A stretch of 64,000 nucleotides of DNA, taken from the NCBI GenBank assembly GCA_963556695.1, contig CAUWAG010000013.1, forward strand, positions 806,001-870,000, in the 5' to 3' direction. This stretch comes from Anthostomella pinea (taxonomy: Eukaryota > Ascomycota > Sordariomycetes > Xylariales > Xylariaceae). Below are positions 36,420-49,233 of the stretch, in pieces. The stretch's first letter is position 1. Every line of letters begins with the position of its first letter. The translations under genes and the position numbers were made by a program. Below the pieces are notes generated by a model that worked only from the letters and a program-made list of their open reading frames with translations, made no database searches and was not told the DNA's origin.

Positions 36420-36743
36420 CTAGTGTGACGAAAACGATATCATTCATCTTTGGAATCGATGTGATGTGTAGGACGACAGATTCGCGCTACTTTCTTACTA
36501 GAAATGATAGCAGTAGCACAGTGGCGCAGAGTTGGCCCGACGGACTGATGTGCTGAATATATATGTGCGCTCATCTGTTTTATATACTTTCCATACCTAC
36601 TTCGCCCAGCAAAGTAATAATAACTTAAAAGGCCGGCCAGTCTCATTCGTGTGAGGGTCAGTATAGGCAGGGAATGCAATGATGCCGGCCTAACCTAGCT
36701 GCGCGGAGCTACGTATATCCACCCGTCTATGCCTCAATCCACC

Positions 36744-39232
36744 CTAGCTTTTGGACTTCCGAATAGGCTCCAGCCCGAATATGTTATCGGGATTGATATC
36801 GTTTCCTTGCGCATCTGATGGCACCTCACCGAATAGGAACGCGGTGCGTTCGCGGGCGGCGTTGTTCGCTGCCGATCGCTTGCGATGAGAATCCGCCGAC
36901 TTGGAGGACGAGGAGGGAAATTTTGGTGTATGGGGCGTGGAGGAGGCGGACGTGTCGGGTTCCAGCATCCAGGAGAATGATGATTGAGCCAATGTAGACC
37001 GCGTGGGTATCGGCGGTTGTGGGCGTTGGAGGGTTTGTATGGGCTTCGCGACCACGGAACCCATGGGCTCGGTGTCCACGGCATCAGGGTTGGTTTGGGC
37101 TGGAGATGATGGGGATGCGGCTTTAGGCGTTTCTGCTGCATCGGGGTCTGGGGAGTCGACCACCATTGGCGTGCTCAGGGCCATCGCCGCCACAGCGTCG
37201 CTCAATGGTTCGGAAGCGGCCTTTGCATTTTCAGGCTTCGGAGTTGCGACTGGTGTGGGCTCAGGCTCCTCTTCATCGGGTAGATCCATGGTAGAGTCCT
37301 CAAGGTAGACCTTGACAACCTGGATCTTCGCAATGGCCAGCTCCAGCTCGTTTTTGGCCTTCAGCTTGTCGTCCAGACTAGAGTCCGCAATGTTCTTAAG
37401 ACTTGCGATAGACTCATCTATCATGGCAGCCAGTCGCCCGTTCCTCCGGTCCATGACCGCAACCGCCCGCATCGCCGTATTGGGCCCAGGCTCCGAGAAG
37501 AGGTCCTTACCCGATTTTATCGAACTTCTTGCCTCTGTGACGTTTCGGCGGATCTCTACCATGGCGTCGCGAACCGCTTGGTTGATGCCGAGTTTCTCAC
37601 CCCTTTGGAGAACTCCCTTAGCTGCGCCCTGGAATAATGACTCGACGCCCCCTTGTGGTGGGTTGAAGCGAGGCGGCGATAGAGGTGACCTTGCACCAGA
37701 CAACTTCTTTCTCATACTAGGCCCAAATGACATGGGTGTTGCCGGTCTCGACTCTCTCGACTCCGTTGCTGATGGAACTGGCGCCTTGCCGGTGTACTTG
37801 GAAATCAGCTCGGAGCCGCCATTGGAATCCATATGATGTCGCAAGTACAGGGCATCGTCGATGAAAGTGTGTGGCCCGTGAGGCGCCTGTGGGGCTGGAT
37901 ATTTCAGCAACAATTGCAACGCGACGGTGTAGTCGGCCTCGAGGACTAGAGGGTGTTAGACAGACATCGTTCATTGATGTTGAGCTGAGTCTTACGATCC
38001 CATCGTATCCTAAGCAGCATCGCTGTACAAACGAGGTCTATAAGCTCAAAAGAAGGGTCGACAGAGAACAGGGTATCCCAAAGTATAAGCATCTGATCAA
38101 AAGGGTATTCGCGGCTGAATAACAGGCGAATCCAACGACTACGGAATCCCGCAAGAGCTGTCAGCGGGCCTCATATATCGGCAGAATGGGGGACAGCAAC
38201 GCACATGAGAAAGACCTGTGGTAGGATCTCCATATGCTTGAGATGCATAGAAAGCTCCGGGTCCACTTTATACAGACATATTTCGTGGATATACTGACTT
38301 TTCTCAACGATGGACGACTTTGCAGACGGTCGGCCAAAGGTGACAGAAGTGGCGGCACCGGCAGAGTCGGTAGACTCGTAAAAGGCCTTTGCGCAATCCA
38401 TGACTTTTGAGAAGAGCGCGAAGGCGTCGTGCTCGATGAAGGATGCGTCCAGCATTTCCACCATTCTCAAGTCGGCAGAAGCATCCGAGCCGGCGTCGGC
38501 TGGGTCGATGGCATCCTGCTCAACAACGTAGACGATGGGGGCGAGTAGTTCATGCATGCCCTGCCGGTATCCACCAACATCTGGGTTCAACTTGCAGTAG
38601 ATGAAGAGAACATCTAGGATGAGCATCTGAATGCGTGGTTGGTGATAGAAAGGCTCATCAGGGAGGCGTTCGACATCCAGGAGGATCTCTGCTCGAAGGG
38701 CCTCATCAAGGCGGAGAGTGTTCCATGGTGACTGCCTCACGTCAACGAAATATCCACCTGTCATCCCAAGATGGGAGTGCCCTTACGTCGGCATCATCGG
38801 CCAGCGGATCCAGGGTAGCGGCGGTGAGGTACTCGGGGTGCTTGATGTACTTCAAGAAGTGGTCCCTCCTCGATGAGTATGTGCTTCGCGACTCGAGCAT
38901 TGCATGGGACCAGTTGGTGGTGTCAGTGGTCTGGTTCAGCAAGAAGGCCTGCCACGGCAGTCAGCACGGTCTGCCGACACTGTCTCGCTGACTCTGACTC
39001 GGTCGATGGAAGCGACTACCTTCCAGCAGATTGATCTAAATCCTGCGATACAAGGACTGGCGGGCCCGTTGTCCTTGACGGCGCGCTGCAGGTCTGCCAG
39101 GCTGGAGCCGTGCTTAAGGGTCTCATGCCATCGCGTACTGGCAACAGGCGGGCTTAGCGAGACTGTGTATTGCATTGCACGGACTGGCGAGGAAGTGCGC
39201 GGGACTCACGTTGCGTCGGCCAGAGATCTCAT
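36744..39232 (-). CDS. TBC-domain Rab GTPase-activating protein (TBC1D5-like)
   Basis: Six exons on the minus strand: 39232-39210, 39137-39020, 38948-38787, 38731-38205, 38138-37996, 37945-36744, giving 724 aa. Each junction restores family sequence: FRSICWK joins AFLLNQT, DPLADDAD joins SPWNTLR, and PQVFLI joins RWIRLLFSREYPF. The TBC catalytic pair is present: the arginine finger in ILLDVER (Arg 123) and the glutamine finger in GGYRQGMHE (Gln 158). The C-terminal 330 residues are Ser/Pro/Ala-rich with an internal helical segment and end in RKSKS. Proteins of this type switch off Rab GTPases; TBC1D5 acts on Rab7 with retromer. The Rab target here is an inference from similarity. The 23-bp first exon is the weakest part of the model. 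Confidence 0.87.
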
Positions 39233-39834
39233 TCTGGAGACTGCGGCCTACGTGTATGCTTTCAGACGGTCCGGTGTCGGTGTTGTCATGACATCTGCTC
39301 CCTCATACATTCATACGAGCGGGCGAAGGAGTCGAAGTTGAGGAGTGAGGCTGACTGGGCTGACTGGCAGCCCACCTGCAGCTGACGCTATCGCCGAGAG
39401 GTCGGGGCTGGTCGTGTAGGACCAGACACCCCCTGTTTGCCTCAGAAAAACTCAAATCGCATCGCCCATATAAAAGTGGAGTGTTTGACTTATTCGCGTC
39501 TGATAAGCGTCCGATAAAGAAACAAGGGTCTGAGTTTAACGGAGGCAACCCCCGCCTTTTCTTCAAACCCACCAAGCCTTCAATGTAACATTGTAGGTAC
39601 GTTTCTGCTGGGATGGCAAACGACATGCAACACCATCTACGGTACAGTCTGTACTTCCATCCGGTGATAGAACTAGAACCTGGACATGAACCATGTTCAT
39701 ATTGCTGTTTATACCCATGAAGCACCTACAATGTACATTACAGTGCTCATGACCTTGTAATGTACGCCATCGCTCTATGTACGTTTCGCTCTGATATACA
39801 ACAGACTGTTCAGCTTTCTAGGTTCAATTTGCCT
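39233..39834. other. Divergent/terminal spacer; no gene seen
   Basis: Lies between the start of the TBC gene and the 3' end of the GH31 gene. No supported coding sequence. Confidence 0.45.
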
Positions 39835-42083
39835 TCAGTCGTCGAATAGGCTTACTACGCCGGTGAAGTTCGCTGCTCCGCCTTGAGCGGTCAATGTCGC
39901 CTTCATCATCCCACTCTTCGTGAACACGACCAGAGTGCCGTTGACGCCGACAGCGCCATACTCCACGGCCACATCTCCAGAGACTGCATCAACCACCATC
40001 GTGATCGGCACCTGGCTCTTCGCTGCGCCGTTGTAGTAAGGGAAGCTCGAATAAGGCACGTCAGCACTCGGGTATAGCTCGATCGTCAACTCTGGCTGCC
40101 AGTCATCCGTCCACTTGTTGTTGGCCTGGAAGATATCGCCGCGGGGCACGATAGCACCAGCTCGGACGTATACTGGCACATAATGCACGCTCAGGTCGAC
40201 TTCGCATGTGCTTCCTCCTTGGTGAACGGCCGTCTTGTTGAAGTACTCCAGATACTTCGTGCCCTCTGGGAAGTAGATTGTCCGCTTGCCGCCTTCGCTT
40301 ACAATGGGTGCAACGAAGAACTCAGAGCCGAAGAAGTAGGAGTCGACTAGAGACCACGCCTTGGCGTCCGCAGGTGCCTCGAGAAACGCTACTCGTAGGA
40401 CTGGAACGCCGGTGGTATGTGCTTGGTACGTATACGACCTGATGTACGGCAGCAAGTCGTGGTGCATATTGGCCGTCTCTTTCAGTACGTCCACGAGCTC
40501 AGAAGTATACGGTGGATACCATGGCGTGTGGTTCGTCCCAATCATGATCTCGTACACTGGTGAGAAGGTACTGAACCACATCCATCTCGCCCAGAGCTCC
40601 TGGGCAGGATCGTTTAGCCCGCGGATGTAGCCACCAGTGTCGCTACCCCATTGGGAGAAGCCAACGAGTCCAGCACGAATACCGCTCGTAACGGAGTAAG
40701 CGAGGCCGGAATAATTCGAGTGCGAGTCGCCGTTCCATACCGCTGTTCGTACTCTCGATCGATCTACCGCCGAGCGAGCGAAGTCATAGAAGTTACTCTC
40801 GCCCCATTTCTCGACCATGGTCTCATAGCAGAGTTGCTCGAACAGTGTCATTTGCACATTCTGCTCCCACACCGGCATTTCCTCTTCTTCACCACGGTCG
40901 ATCTTATAGCCTTTGACACCTACCGACGGGAAATACGACATGTGCTCTTTCAAGTAGCTGTAAGCTTCCGGGATGCTGAGATTGAGTGCTGGGCCTTGGA
41001 AGAACTCGGCGCTGATGTTGGGGAAAAGCCAACCGTTGGCGACAGAAGCGTTATAAAGCTTGGTGTCGAGGAAGGCTCGGTTGGCAGCCCACACCTGGAA
41101 GTCGAAGCCCCAGTGTGATCTGCACACGTCAGCCGATGCTCCATGATATCAATTCTGGAGTCTGATGCTCACAAGTTCGCAATGAATTCCTTCGGCGTAG
41201 GGTAGTACACCGGATCAAAATCGAAGTTGCCAAAACTGCTATTGCCAGTGCCATATGGCCTGTCCGCAAACATCGAACTAGCATGTATCTGATTGTAATA
41301 CAGATGGTCGATGACATCGTAGTAGTTCTCCTGCGCATTATGCACGCCAGCGTGAAAGTCTTCCTCAAAATCGTCGCTCCAGAACGTCGGCCCGTATCCA
41401 GAGTCCGGAGGCATCTCGATCGTGTTGCTCAAACCAGCGAACGCCGTCAGCAGGCTCTTGTAGTCGCCTGTTGTTTCGGGCAAAACAACGTAGTAGACGA
41501 GACTACTGGTATTGAAGACAAACTGAGCACTACCGGGCTGGCTGAAGTCGAAGGAGCCCATCGCGAGTGTGTCCGCGTATACACCATAGCCATCATCTGT
41601 GAGGAAGAAAGGTGCTCTAGCATTGGACCAGTTGATGCCGTCGGAGTCTCCTAAGCCTTTGAAGTCAAACTCGATGCCGGCATTGTCCAGCCTATTGTAC
41701 CATGGGTATTCCCAAACGCCGTAGAATTTGCTCGAGTTCGAAGCCGTGAAACGTGCGCCTACAAAGCCGGATATTGTATTGACAGATATCCTTGCCACCT
41801 GGGGATTGATGACCGTCGCTGAGATCTGGCCGGCTCCGTTGGCGATACTACCGGCGCTTGATGCAGAGATGGGTGTCACGGAGCTGTTCGTGTTGCCAGC
41901 CAAGATGGCGCTGTTATGGACGGTCTGTCGGCCATAGTGAACGCTCAACGAAAATGGAGAGTTGGAGGAGACAGAAATTGAGGGCTGAGCTTGGCTCTGC
42001 TGCGTCGAGCTACCATGAGTCAGGGCGTGAGAGGAGCCGGCAACAGCAGCGAGTGTCGCCAGGGTGCGCAGTAGGATAGCCAT
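39835..42083 (-). CDS. Secreted GH31 family glycosidase (alpha-glucosidase/alpha-xylosidase type)
   Basis: Two exons on the minus strand, 42083-41173 and 41119-39835, joined across a 53-bp intron within FIANLSHWGFDF, giving 731 aa. Residues 1-20 form a signal peptide (MAILLRTLATLAAVAGSSHA). Many N-X-S/T sites fit secretion and glycosylation. The GH31 catalytic nucleophile lies in GVKGYKIDRGEE (Asp 378) and the acid/base in AVWNGDSHSNYSG (Asp 435). WGSDTGGY and the C-terminal beta domain (VPVYVRAGAIVPRG) also match. The family hydrolyses alpha-linked glucosides, xylosides or related sugars with retention; substrate cannot be fixed from sequence. The IDRGEEEEM phrase is close to a subgroup distinct from classic maltases. 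The role is probably nutritional, outside the cell. Confidence 0.93.
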
Positions 42084-43329
42084 GCTGTATAGAGAGAAGG
42101 ATTGTGAAGCTCAATACCTACCTACCTGATGAACTTCCTTCCATACCGTTCTTATGCGCCGTACCAGGCTCTGCCGGCCAAGAAATTGACATTACCCACA
42201 ACCCCATTATTGACATGGCCATACTACAGATGATGAGTCCTCCAATGTGACGTGGGTCTGTGTCTCAGTGTCGGTGAAGTGATTAGACCTCGGGCTATCA
42301 AGTGTTCCTGCAGCGGCTCCTCAGTCACCCCGCCTGGAGTGAGGAGAGTGAGGAGAGTGAGGAGTGCGTTCGGTACAATGTACTCCGTGGATTGTCCTGA
42401 TTTCAAGCACTGCAGGCAGTCGGCCTTGGTGCGATATCGGCACTCGACACTCCATTGACTGGCGGACTCCATGAAGCGCGTTTGTGTAAAGTCTCTGGGA
42501 GTGGTGTAGGTAGAAGTGATGAGCTGGAGAAGCAAGAGGTCGTCGAAGAGGTGGAGACATAAACATTGCCAAGAGTCCCGTCACCGTGCACTCTGTCACG
42601 AGATGAGACGGAAACTTAGTTGAGTACCACTTAGGTAATCTCACCTTCAGTCGCCCCTTCTGGTGTTGTGACAGGAGTGCACTCTTCAACGTGAACTTCA
42701 TCACCAGGTAAATACTTCCTGCACTTTCTGGTGGTGAAGCCATCTTTGCATTTTGAACAGCTCGAGATCGTAGAACACCATCTACTCAAAACATCGGTGC
42801 TTCATTGTTAGGTAGGTAGGATTTACAGTAACGTGCTTTCTATCCACCCCGGGGGGTTCTCAACCTCAGGTCTGTTATGATTATCTTGGGACCCGGGTGG
42901 CAAAAAAGCAGCCATGGCCACCAAATAGTTCTCTAAATCAAGCCACACCAGCAAAGTCAGAAACTCTGATCAACGCGACGCGCGCGCGCGGCAGAGTACA
43001 CAGCACTGAAAACTTACTCAGGGCGCGTGAATGATCTCGTCCCATGGTCTGCCCATCTTCCCATCCTTCTTCCTCTTCTTCGCCATCACCCCAACCATCT
43101 CTCAGCCCGTTTTCACCAAGACATCTATCGCGCGCAACGATCCGTCTCGCCCTGATCAATCCGCAACTGAACAACCAAGCAAGCAGAAGTGTTGTTACAC
43201 TGCGTATATCTCTTAGCCCCCTTTTTATCGGTCTGCTCCCGGCTTTGACCTTCTTTCTGCTCATCTGGCAGCATGGACGCCCCTCCCGAGCCCACCACGA
43301 TGTGGTCACCACGACCGCTTCCGTTGTGG
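42084..43329. other. Intergenic; nothing recognised
   Basis: Promoter side of the GH31 gene. Includes a GAGGAGAGT direct repeat near 42338-42365 and a CGCGCG run at 42975-42992. Frames in it look like chance. Confidence 0.45.
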
Positions 43330-43905
43330 CTACGTCGACTTTATGTTCTGCGCTATCGTGAGGGTAATCTTCCTGGCGACTGTTCCCGCTTCCACGATAT
43401 TTGTCCGATTATCTCGCGGAAACATCATCGCTGTACCATTCGCAACAGAGCTCGACAGAACAGAGGAAACATCCCCGCTTAAGCACTTGCTGAAGCGCTC
43501 GCTAGAACGGACCCAAGTCCAGCCGGTGGCCAAATACTCGTCTTCCCCGTCGCTCCCAGGGTCGAGCCTAAAGGACAATCGACCTACGACTACGAAATGC
43601 GTATGACTCCCAACGACGAGGCAGTGTTCGACAGCACCCGAAATGCGCGTGACTTCAGCCGCATATCGACACTCCAATCCTTCCATCCGCTCAGAAAGGC
43701 ACTCGATGACGATGCAGAGGTCGACGACTCGCTCTGCATCCCGGTAGGCACCTCGGGGAGCTTGCCGGAGGCGGCTCATAGTGGTGGTCGGTGCGCTGTA
43801 CTTGTGCCACTTGGTATTGGTGAAGACTTGTTCTGGCAAGGTGTTTCGTTGGTGGTAGTTTTGAAGCGACTGAAGGAGCAGTGTGTTCACGACCTGCGGG
43901 GGCAA
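43330..43905 (-). CDS. Uncharacterised minus-strand frame
   Basis: An open frame ends at TAG (43332-43330); 43905 is a nominal start without ATG. Read from about 43955 it gives REKALEQLQAQVEALPPQV then LLLQSLQNYHQRNTLPEQVF, which looks helical and protein-like, with G/C-rich third positions. Just upstream, in another frame, lies TYAEELRKQ, which would join it naturally across a GGGAGGG run, so a frameshift or a missed intron is likely. I do not recognise the product. The downstream part after about 43640 may be intron or UTR. Confidence 0.35.
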   Translation of the reverse strand: MPPQVVNTLLLQSLQNYHQRNTLPEQVFTNTKWHKYSAPTTTMSRLRQAPRGAYRDAERVVDLCIVIECLSERMEGLECRYAAEVTRISGAVEHCLVVGSHTHFVVVGRLSFRLDPGSDGEDEYLATGWTWVRSSERFSKCLSGDVSSVLSSSVANGTAMMFPRDNRTNIVEAGTVARKITLTIAQNIKST

Positions 43906-44626
43906 GGCTTCGACTTGAGCTTGAAGTTGTTCCAGGGCCTTCTCCCTCCCTGCTTTCGGAGCTCTTCAGCATAAGTGCCGGTATGTAGTTCTGAATAGTA
44001 AGCATATAACGACATGAATGGACTTGCTCATCAGCTTAGTATGGGCGCCGACGTCCATCTGGTTCTGCAACTTTTTCGAGTCTCAGAGTCTGGGCCAATT
44101 TCGTTCGGGGCTGGCAGTCGAGGTATTCGTGTCGGCAACCTGAGATGAGGTGCAGACATGCAAGTATGTCGTTTCTAACCCTGTTTCTATGAGGATGGGC
44201 TTTCCATCATTCTCCGTGATCCACCTTGGCAAGACCTGGCAAGATTATCAAGACCCGGATCAAAGAGTGTTGGTTCGTGAGAATTTGCCGGCTCGTAAGG
44301 TGAAGAGGTTGTTGGGTCCTGCATTGGGAATGTACCTAGGCTTGTGGGTAAAAGAGTTGGGGCGAAGAGTCGGCACCGATGCGGCGGCTAGATGCGCCGA
44401 CGCTTATTCAGAAGGACCCCTGTCAGCGACGGGAAACAAAACCGGGTTCCCGATTCTCGGGTTGGCCGCTTCATTAGCCTCCAATCTTCCCGGTTCTTGT
44501 TCTTGATATATCTAACCTCCTACTTCCAGAGCAACTTGCCAGAGACGTCTATGTTTGCTCAACCTCCCAACCCAGCTTGTTGTGGCTGTCAAATTTGTGT
44601 GCGACCCCAAGCCGTAGTCAGTCGCC
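43906..44626. other. Spacer upstream of the adaptin-ear-motif gene
   Basis: Probably shared promoter space for the uncertain minus-strand frame and the plus-strand gene at 44627. A 119-codon plus-strand frame at 44150 has no recognisable content. Confidence 0.4.
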
Positions 44627-46546
44627 ATGTCCGCGGACCTTTTTGCCGAGTTCGTCGACTTCTCCCAATCGCAACCACAGCAAAGCCATTCCAAACCGTC
44701 GACACAACCTCCACCGCCGAAAGCAGACCCCTTCTCGCTCGATGCCAACCCATCATATACGAGCAGTATTCCGTGGCAGCAGAACCAGCAATGGGGAAGT
44801 TCTTTGGCGCAACCGAGTCCAGCTGGACAGTGGCCAGGTAGCCAACCAGGTGCGCAGGGCTGGGCAGGGTCTTCGACCGTGGCTGCACCTCAGCCCGTCG
44901 CGCGCGAGGAGAATGATGACGATGATGGATGGGGCGACTTTGAGGTTGCTCCCGTCGCTACTCAGTCGCCTGCGTCTCTGCCACCTACGACCGCAGCTTC
45001 GAATCGGATACCTTCAAAGCCTTCGACACTCGCTCAGCAACCCACTCTACAACGGACAAGGATCGTGCGGGCTCCTACTTTAGACTTAATGACAAATAAC
45101 CTTGTTGATATTCCGGGCACTTCCACCGTGCCAGATGAAGTGAGACGACCCTCCTGGGCGCAAGCTTCACTCCAAGATTTCCAAAAGCCTTCTCCCTCGG
45201 CTAGCTCGCAAAAGTCACGTAACAAACCTATCAAGGCAGATCCCAATGTCTTGTTTGATGCAGGTGACTTCGAAGGTGAGCAGGACGGCGGGACCGGCGA
45301 TGGAGATGATGACTTTGGAGATTTTGAAAGCGTGGCATCCCCAGCCCAGCCGCAACCCGATCTCATATCCAAGTCTTACTCTACAACCTTCGCACCAACC
45401 AACGCAAGAGCTTCTCAGCTACTTTCGGGCCTGAGCTCGAACGAGCCGCATTCGCAATATCCTCAGCCCCCACGATCTCCGTCTTTCCAAGATAGGAATC
45501 CATTCCCAGGCCTCGCGATAGCTACGCCTCCAGAAACGCAGAAGCAGCTCACGGACAAACCCAAGTCTACGCCAGTAACGGCATGGCCAGGGGCTGAGAT
45601 CGCTTCCCCGGGAAGCAATGGTCTCGAAGACGATTGGGGAGCCTTTGGTGACTTACCTGATGAGCCTGGATCGTCCAACTCAAAAGAGGTAGGCTCTAGT
45701 TGGGATTGGGACTCGGTTGATGTAGAGCCGGTCAAACCAACGAAAGAAACGAAATTGCCGAAACCGACGCAACCGACCTCAGCAAGCGCTCAGAAGCCCA
45801 TCACTTCTACTTCTACTGCTACGGAAACCGATTCTACGTGGGACTGGGATTCGGTTGACGTGAAGGGTGAAGCACCGACAGATATCGAGGAAGATGGTTT
45901 GCCACCAGTCAACATTCCGCCGCCCTCGATACTATTATCAGCCTTTCCGCAACTGTTCGACCAAGCAAACAATTCCCTGTATAAGCCAATCAGTGGGCAA
46001 TCGTTCTCCATAAAGAACCGGATCCTATCAGACCCAAAGACGTTTGAGTTCCTTAAAGGCTATCTGAATCTGGCCACAGTCGCCGCTCGCATCATTGCCG
46101 GGCGCAAGCAGAGATGGCATCGGGACAAGATCCTAGCTCAGAGCATGTCAATATCTGCTGCAGGAAGCAAAGGCATGAAGCTTGCTGGGGTCGACAAGGC
46201 ACAGACTGTTCGGGAAGATCGCGAGGCTGCTGATGTCGTGGGCCACTGGAAGGAGCAAGTCGGCCGCCTTCGGTCCGCCGTCGCTGCCGCGAACTCATCA
46301 ACCAAGAACACCTCAGAACAGCTCAAGATACCTGAGATCACAGAGGCGATGCCGATTCAGACCCAAAAGGGTGGCCCGACCGCTCCGAAGGCGTGTGTCA
46401 TCTGTGGTCTCAAGCGCAACGAAAGGATTCCCAAAGTCGATTACGAAGTGGAGGATAGCTTTGGCGAATGGTGGATTGACCACTGGGGTCACCTTACATG
46501 CAAACGATTTTGGCTCCAGCACGAAAGCACTCTGCGGCAGAGATAA
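44627..46546 (+). CDS. Conserved fungal protein with adaptin-ear-type motifs
   Basis: A single exon of 639 codons. Most of it is disordered (Ser, Pro, Gln). Short acidic-aromatic motifs recur: DGWGDFE (about residue 99), DDFGDFE (about 227), DDWGAFGD (about 335), and WDWDSVDV twice (about 359 and 404). Motifs of the DFGDF/WGDF type bind the ear domains of gamma-adaptin and GGA in clathrin accessory proteins such as aftiphilin. The C-terminal 200 residues are ordered: a helical block (LPPVNIPPPSILLSAFPQLF onward) and a possible zinc site (CVICGLKRNE, then HWGHLTCKRFW). I infer a trafficking accessory role at Golgi or endosomes; no exact family name is recognised. The start ATG is the first in frame, opening MSADLFAEFVDF. 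Confidence 0.82.
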   Translation: MSADLFAEFVDFSQSQPQQSHSKPSTQPPPPKADPFSLDANPSYTSSIPWQQNQQWGSSLAQPSPAGQWPGSQPGAQGWAGSSTVAAPQPVAREENDDDDGWGDFEVAPVATQSPASLPPTTAASNRIPSKPSTLAQQPTLQRTRIVRAPTLDLMTNNLVDIPGTSTVPDEVRRPSWAQASLQDFQKPSPSASSQKSRNKPIKADPNVLFDAGDFEGEQDGGTGDGDDDFGDFESVASPAQPQPDLISKSYSTTFAPTNARASQLLSGLSSNEPHSQYPQPPRSPSFQDRNPFPGLAIATPPETQKQLTDKPKSTPVTAWPGAEIASPGSNGLEDDWGAFGDLPDEPGSSNSKEVGSSWDWDSVDVEPVKPTKETKLPKPTQPTSASAQKPITSTSTATETDSTWDWDSVDVKGEAPTDIEEDGLPPVNIPPPSILLSAFPQLFDQANNSLYKPISGQSFSIKNRILSDPKTFEFLKGYLNLATVAARIIAGRKQRWHRDKILAQSMSISAAGSKGMKLAGVDKAQTVREDREAADVVGHWKEQVGRLRSAVAAANSSTKNTSEQLKIPEITEAMPIQTQKGGPTAPKACVICGLKRNERIPKVDYEVEDSFGEWWIDHWGHLTCKRFWLQHESTLRQR

Positions 46547-48760
46547 GCATCGTCACGCTCGAATGATTCGAACTGACTATCATGACAAATCCTGTATATA
46601 GGTACCTAGGTAACCAATGGCTGCCCAGACCGGCAATCACAAGCGGTGCAATGAGGCGAATGGGCGGCAATTCTGTATCCAACGGTCGAACAGCAAATCG
46701 GCAGCCTTCCCTCGAAACATATTCACGAGCAGGCGTTTGTTTGCTCCAATCAGGGCTTCGGCGAGCATGCATACAACACGACTGGCTCAACTTGGTCGAT
46801 CGAGAGAAAGGACCTATGTACCTGTATGTACGCGCACCTCCAGCATCTCATCAGCTGCAACGTCTTGTGGGTTGCTACCCCACAACCCCCGGACCAGTAG
46901 ATGCTCGCGATACGGGGTAGCCAATGGACGCCCCATGAGAGAACATGGTATGGCTGCCACTGTCTGTCTGCACACCTTCAAACGCTACCAAGTCGCTGAT
47001 GGTGATATCTCACCGGTCGATGTCGCTGAAACTGTCGTCTTCTACGGAACGGGAAGCTTGCAGAGTCGCGTGTCACAGCATGTGCATCTCGCAGGCCGCT
47101 GCCGACAATATCATGACAACGCCTATTAAAGGGCATACATTGGCGCCGCGCAAGGTCTGCTTCATTCCTAGAGCCTCATCCAGGGCCATACGACCACCAG
47201 CTTGAAGATGGTATGACTGATGCTCTGCGGTGCCAGTTGATCGGGACGGGATCCGACATGACACGAGCTGTGACAGAATGGCGGAGAATTAAGGTCGGCC
47301 AAATCGCAGCAGTCCTGACGTGCGTTGGACTCGCACCCCACGAGTGTTCTGCCTCGTGGTTGCCGAGACCCGGCCAATGGTACCACTGCTGCATCACAAG
47401 AAGCTGGTTGGCATGGCCAGGCCCAACGCTCCGTGGGGGAGGGTTGATCACAAAGCATTCCCATTTTCCGACCTGCTGCACAAGCCACATGAGAGCCGCG
47501 CGATTGGCTCCTGAGCTTCCAATCAGTGCGAGGCCAACAAGTTGCCCTGGCATCTCGTCGATTGGACGACGGCATAGCACGCAAAGAGCGTATCACCACT
47601 CTGATGAACACTCCGATGTTGGACATTACTTGACTGTATATAGAAATGCAGCCATGTGCTATTGGGGCCACAGCAGGTAGCTAAGGGTTCATGATGGGTT
47701 CGGTCCAGCAGCCATATTCGGAAAGAGTACTGCCCAACACACGATGTCGTCCTCGCTCAAGCTTTCAGTGCTGTCTTCTTTACATATGTTAAAGCCGGGT
47801 GCAGGACCGTTGATAGAGAAGAAACCAGGCACGTGAAAGACACCCACAGCCGAGCGGCGATGGAATAGAGGCATCATGGAAGCTACAACACCCCACGCGA
47901 TCCGCGGGGCTCGATAGAGTTTCATGCTACCTGATGGATATACTCCAAAGACAACCAAGTACGGCTCCCTGAGTGTGCAGGTATACCAAGAGCTCCAATG
48001 AGGCTACTGCCCATTCGATAGGTAATTGATGAGGTGCATTGGCCAATGAAAACCAGAAAGCCTCGTCGAAAAAGTTGATTTCGATTCGCAACTGGCAGGG
48101 CATTCTTTAATAAAGCATGAAGCAAGCATATGTACCTAGGTTACATGCATATACATGCCGCGGAAGATCAGTGCATGCATGCCCGGGCATCTTCATAATA
48201 GTATCACATTATCAATATACAGATTTATACGACCTCCATGTTGTTGGGGGGCACTGGCGTAACTTCCAGTCGGCGTCTTAGGTGTCACCACGGTAGAGTT
48301 CGAAACAGTAGGTACCTTAGGTATCACGGGCGGTTGGGCAAGCTACCTCCTACCTGGGCAAGAATGACGCATCAAGGGTCGTACGCCCTGCCTGCCTGTC
48401 ACGGGGGCTGCACCTGACCCTCTTAGTACCTTAGGTATCAAGAGCAGGATATCAAGATTAGCACCTCACGCATTCGAAAGGAAGGTGACTCCTGCTCTGT
48501 TATCACGCGATTTTAACCAGCAGTCGGTATCTTATGCCTTGTTGCCGTACCAACATGAGAAGAAGGGAAATGCATTTGCCTGTATAGACGCGAAGTGTAA
48601 AAGAGACTGCAAGTAGGTATCAAAGATACAGGGAGAGGGTATGTTGACTTCTGCAAGAAAAGAAAAGAAAGAAAAACGGAGGTTCGCAGCAGAGCAGGTC
48701 TGGCTGTCTGGATGGTACTACCAGTCAAAGCCCAGCCCACCATCCCATGAGGTCGACCTG
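46547..48760. other. Intergenic; no gene supported
   Basis: Overlapping frames of up to 167 codons exist on both strands at 47.17-47.68 kb, but none resembles a known protein and all are equally open, which suggests chance in balanced-GC DNA. TACCTTAGGTATC runs occur near 48310 and 48425. Confidence 0.45.
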
Positions 48761-49201
48761 CCTTAGTGATCAATTGGCAAATCAATCTTCGTCGTTCTAG
48801 CCTTCTACACACATCTCCCATTTCCTCCCCTGGCCCCAGAACCTTACCCCGACATAAGTGGAAAACATCCCTCCAGTTGAAGCCATCGACAAACGAACGA
48901 CCTCACCCGTCTATCAACCCGCACCTTTACTCTCTATCTCCGTTTCCCTTCCCTCTCTTCTTCGACCTCCCTCCCCCTCATCCCCCTCCTCTTCTCCTCT
49001 CCAACGACAAAATCCCCTCTCTCGTCATCCCTCTACTCTCTCAAGCTCCTTCTAGGGAATCTCCTGTCTCCTCTCTCCCAACAAGTGACCGGCCTCAAGA
49101 CTCATCAGAGCCGCACCGCCGCTTTTACTAGGTATCAAGCCCTGGTCCGCCTATTCGGTAAGTTATCCGTCGTCTCATTATACTCCTGAGCTGCCGAGAC
49201 C

Positions 49202-49233
<32 letters not shown>

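Noticed and set aside
47290..47420. tRNA-like phrases (GGACTCGCACCCC and GGTTGCCGAGACCC)
   Set aside because: No cloverleaf could be closed; acceptor and anticodon arms do not pair.
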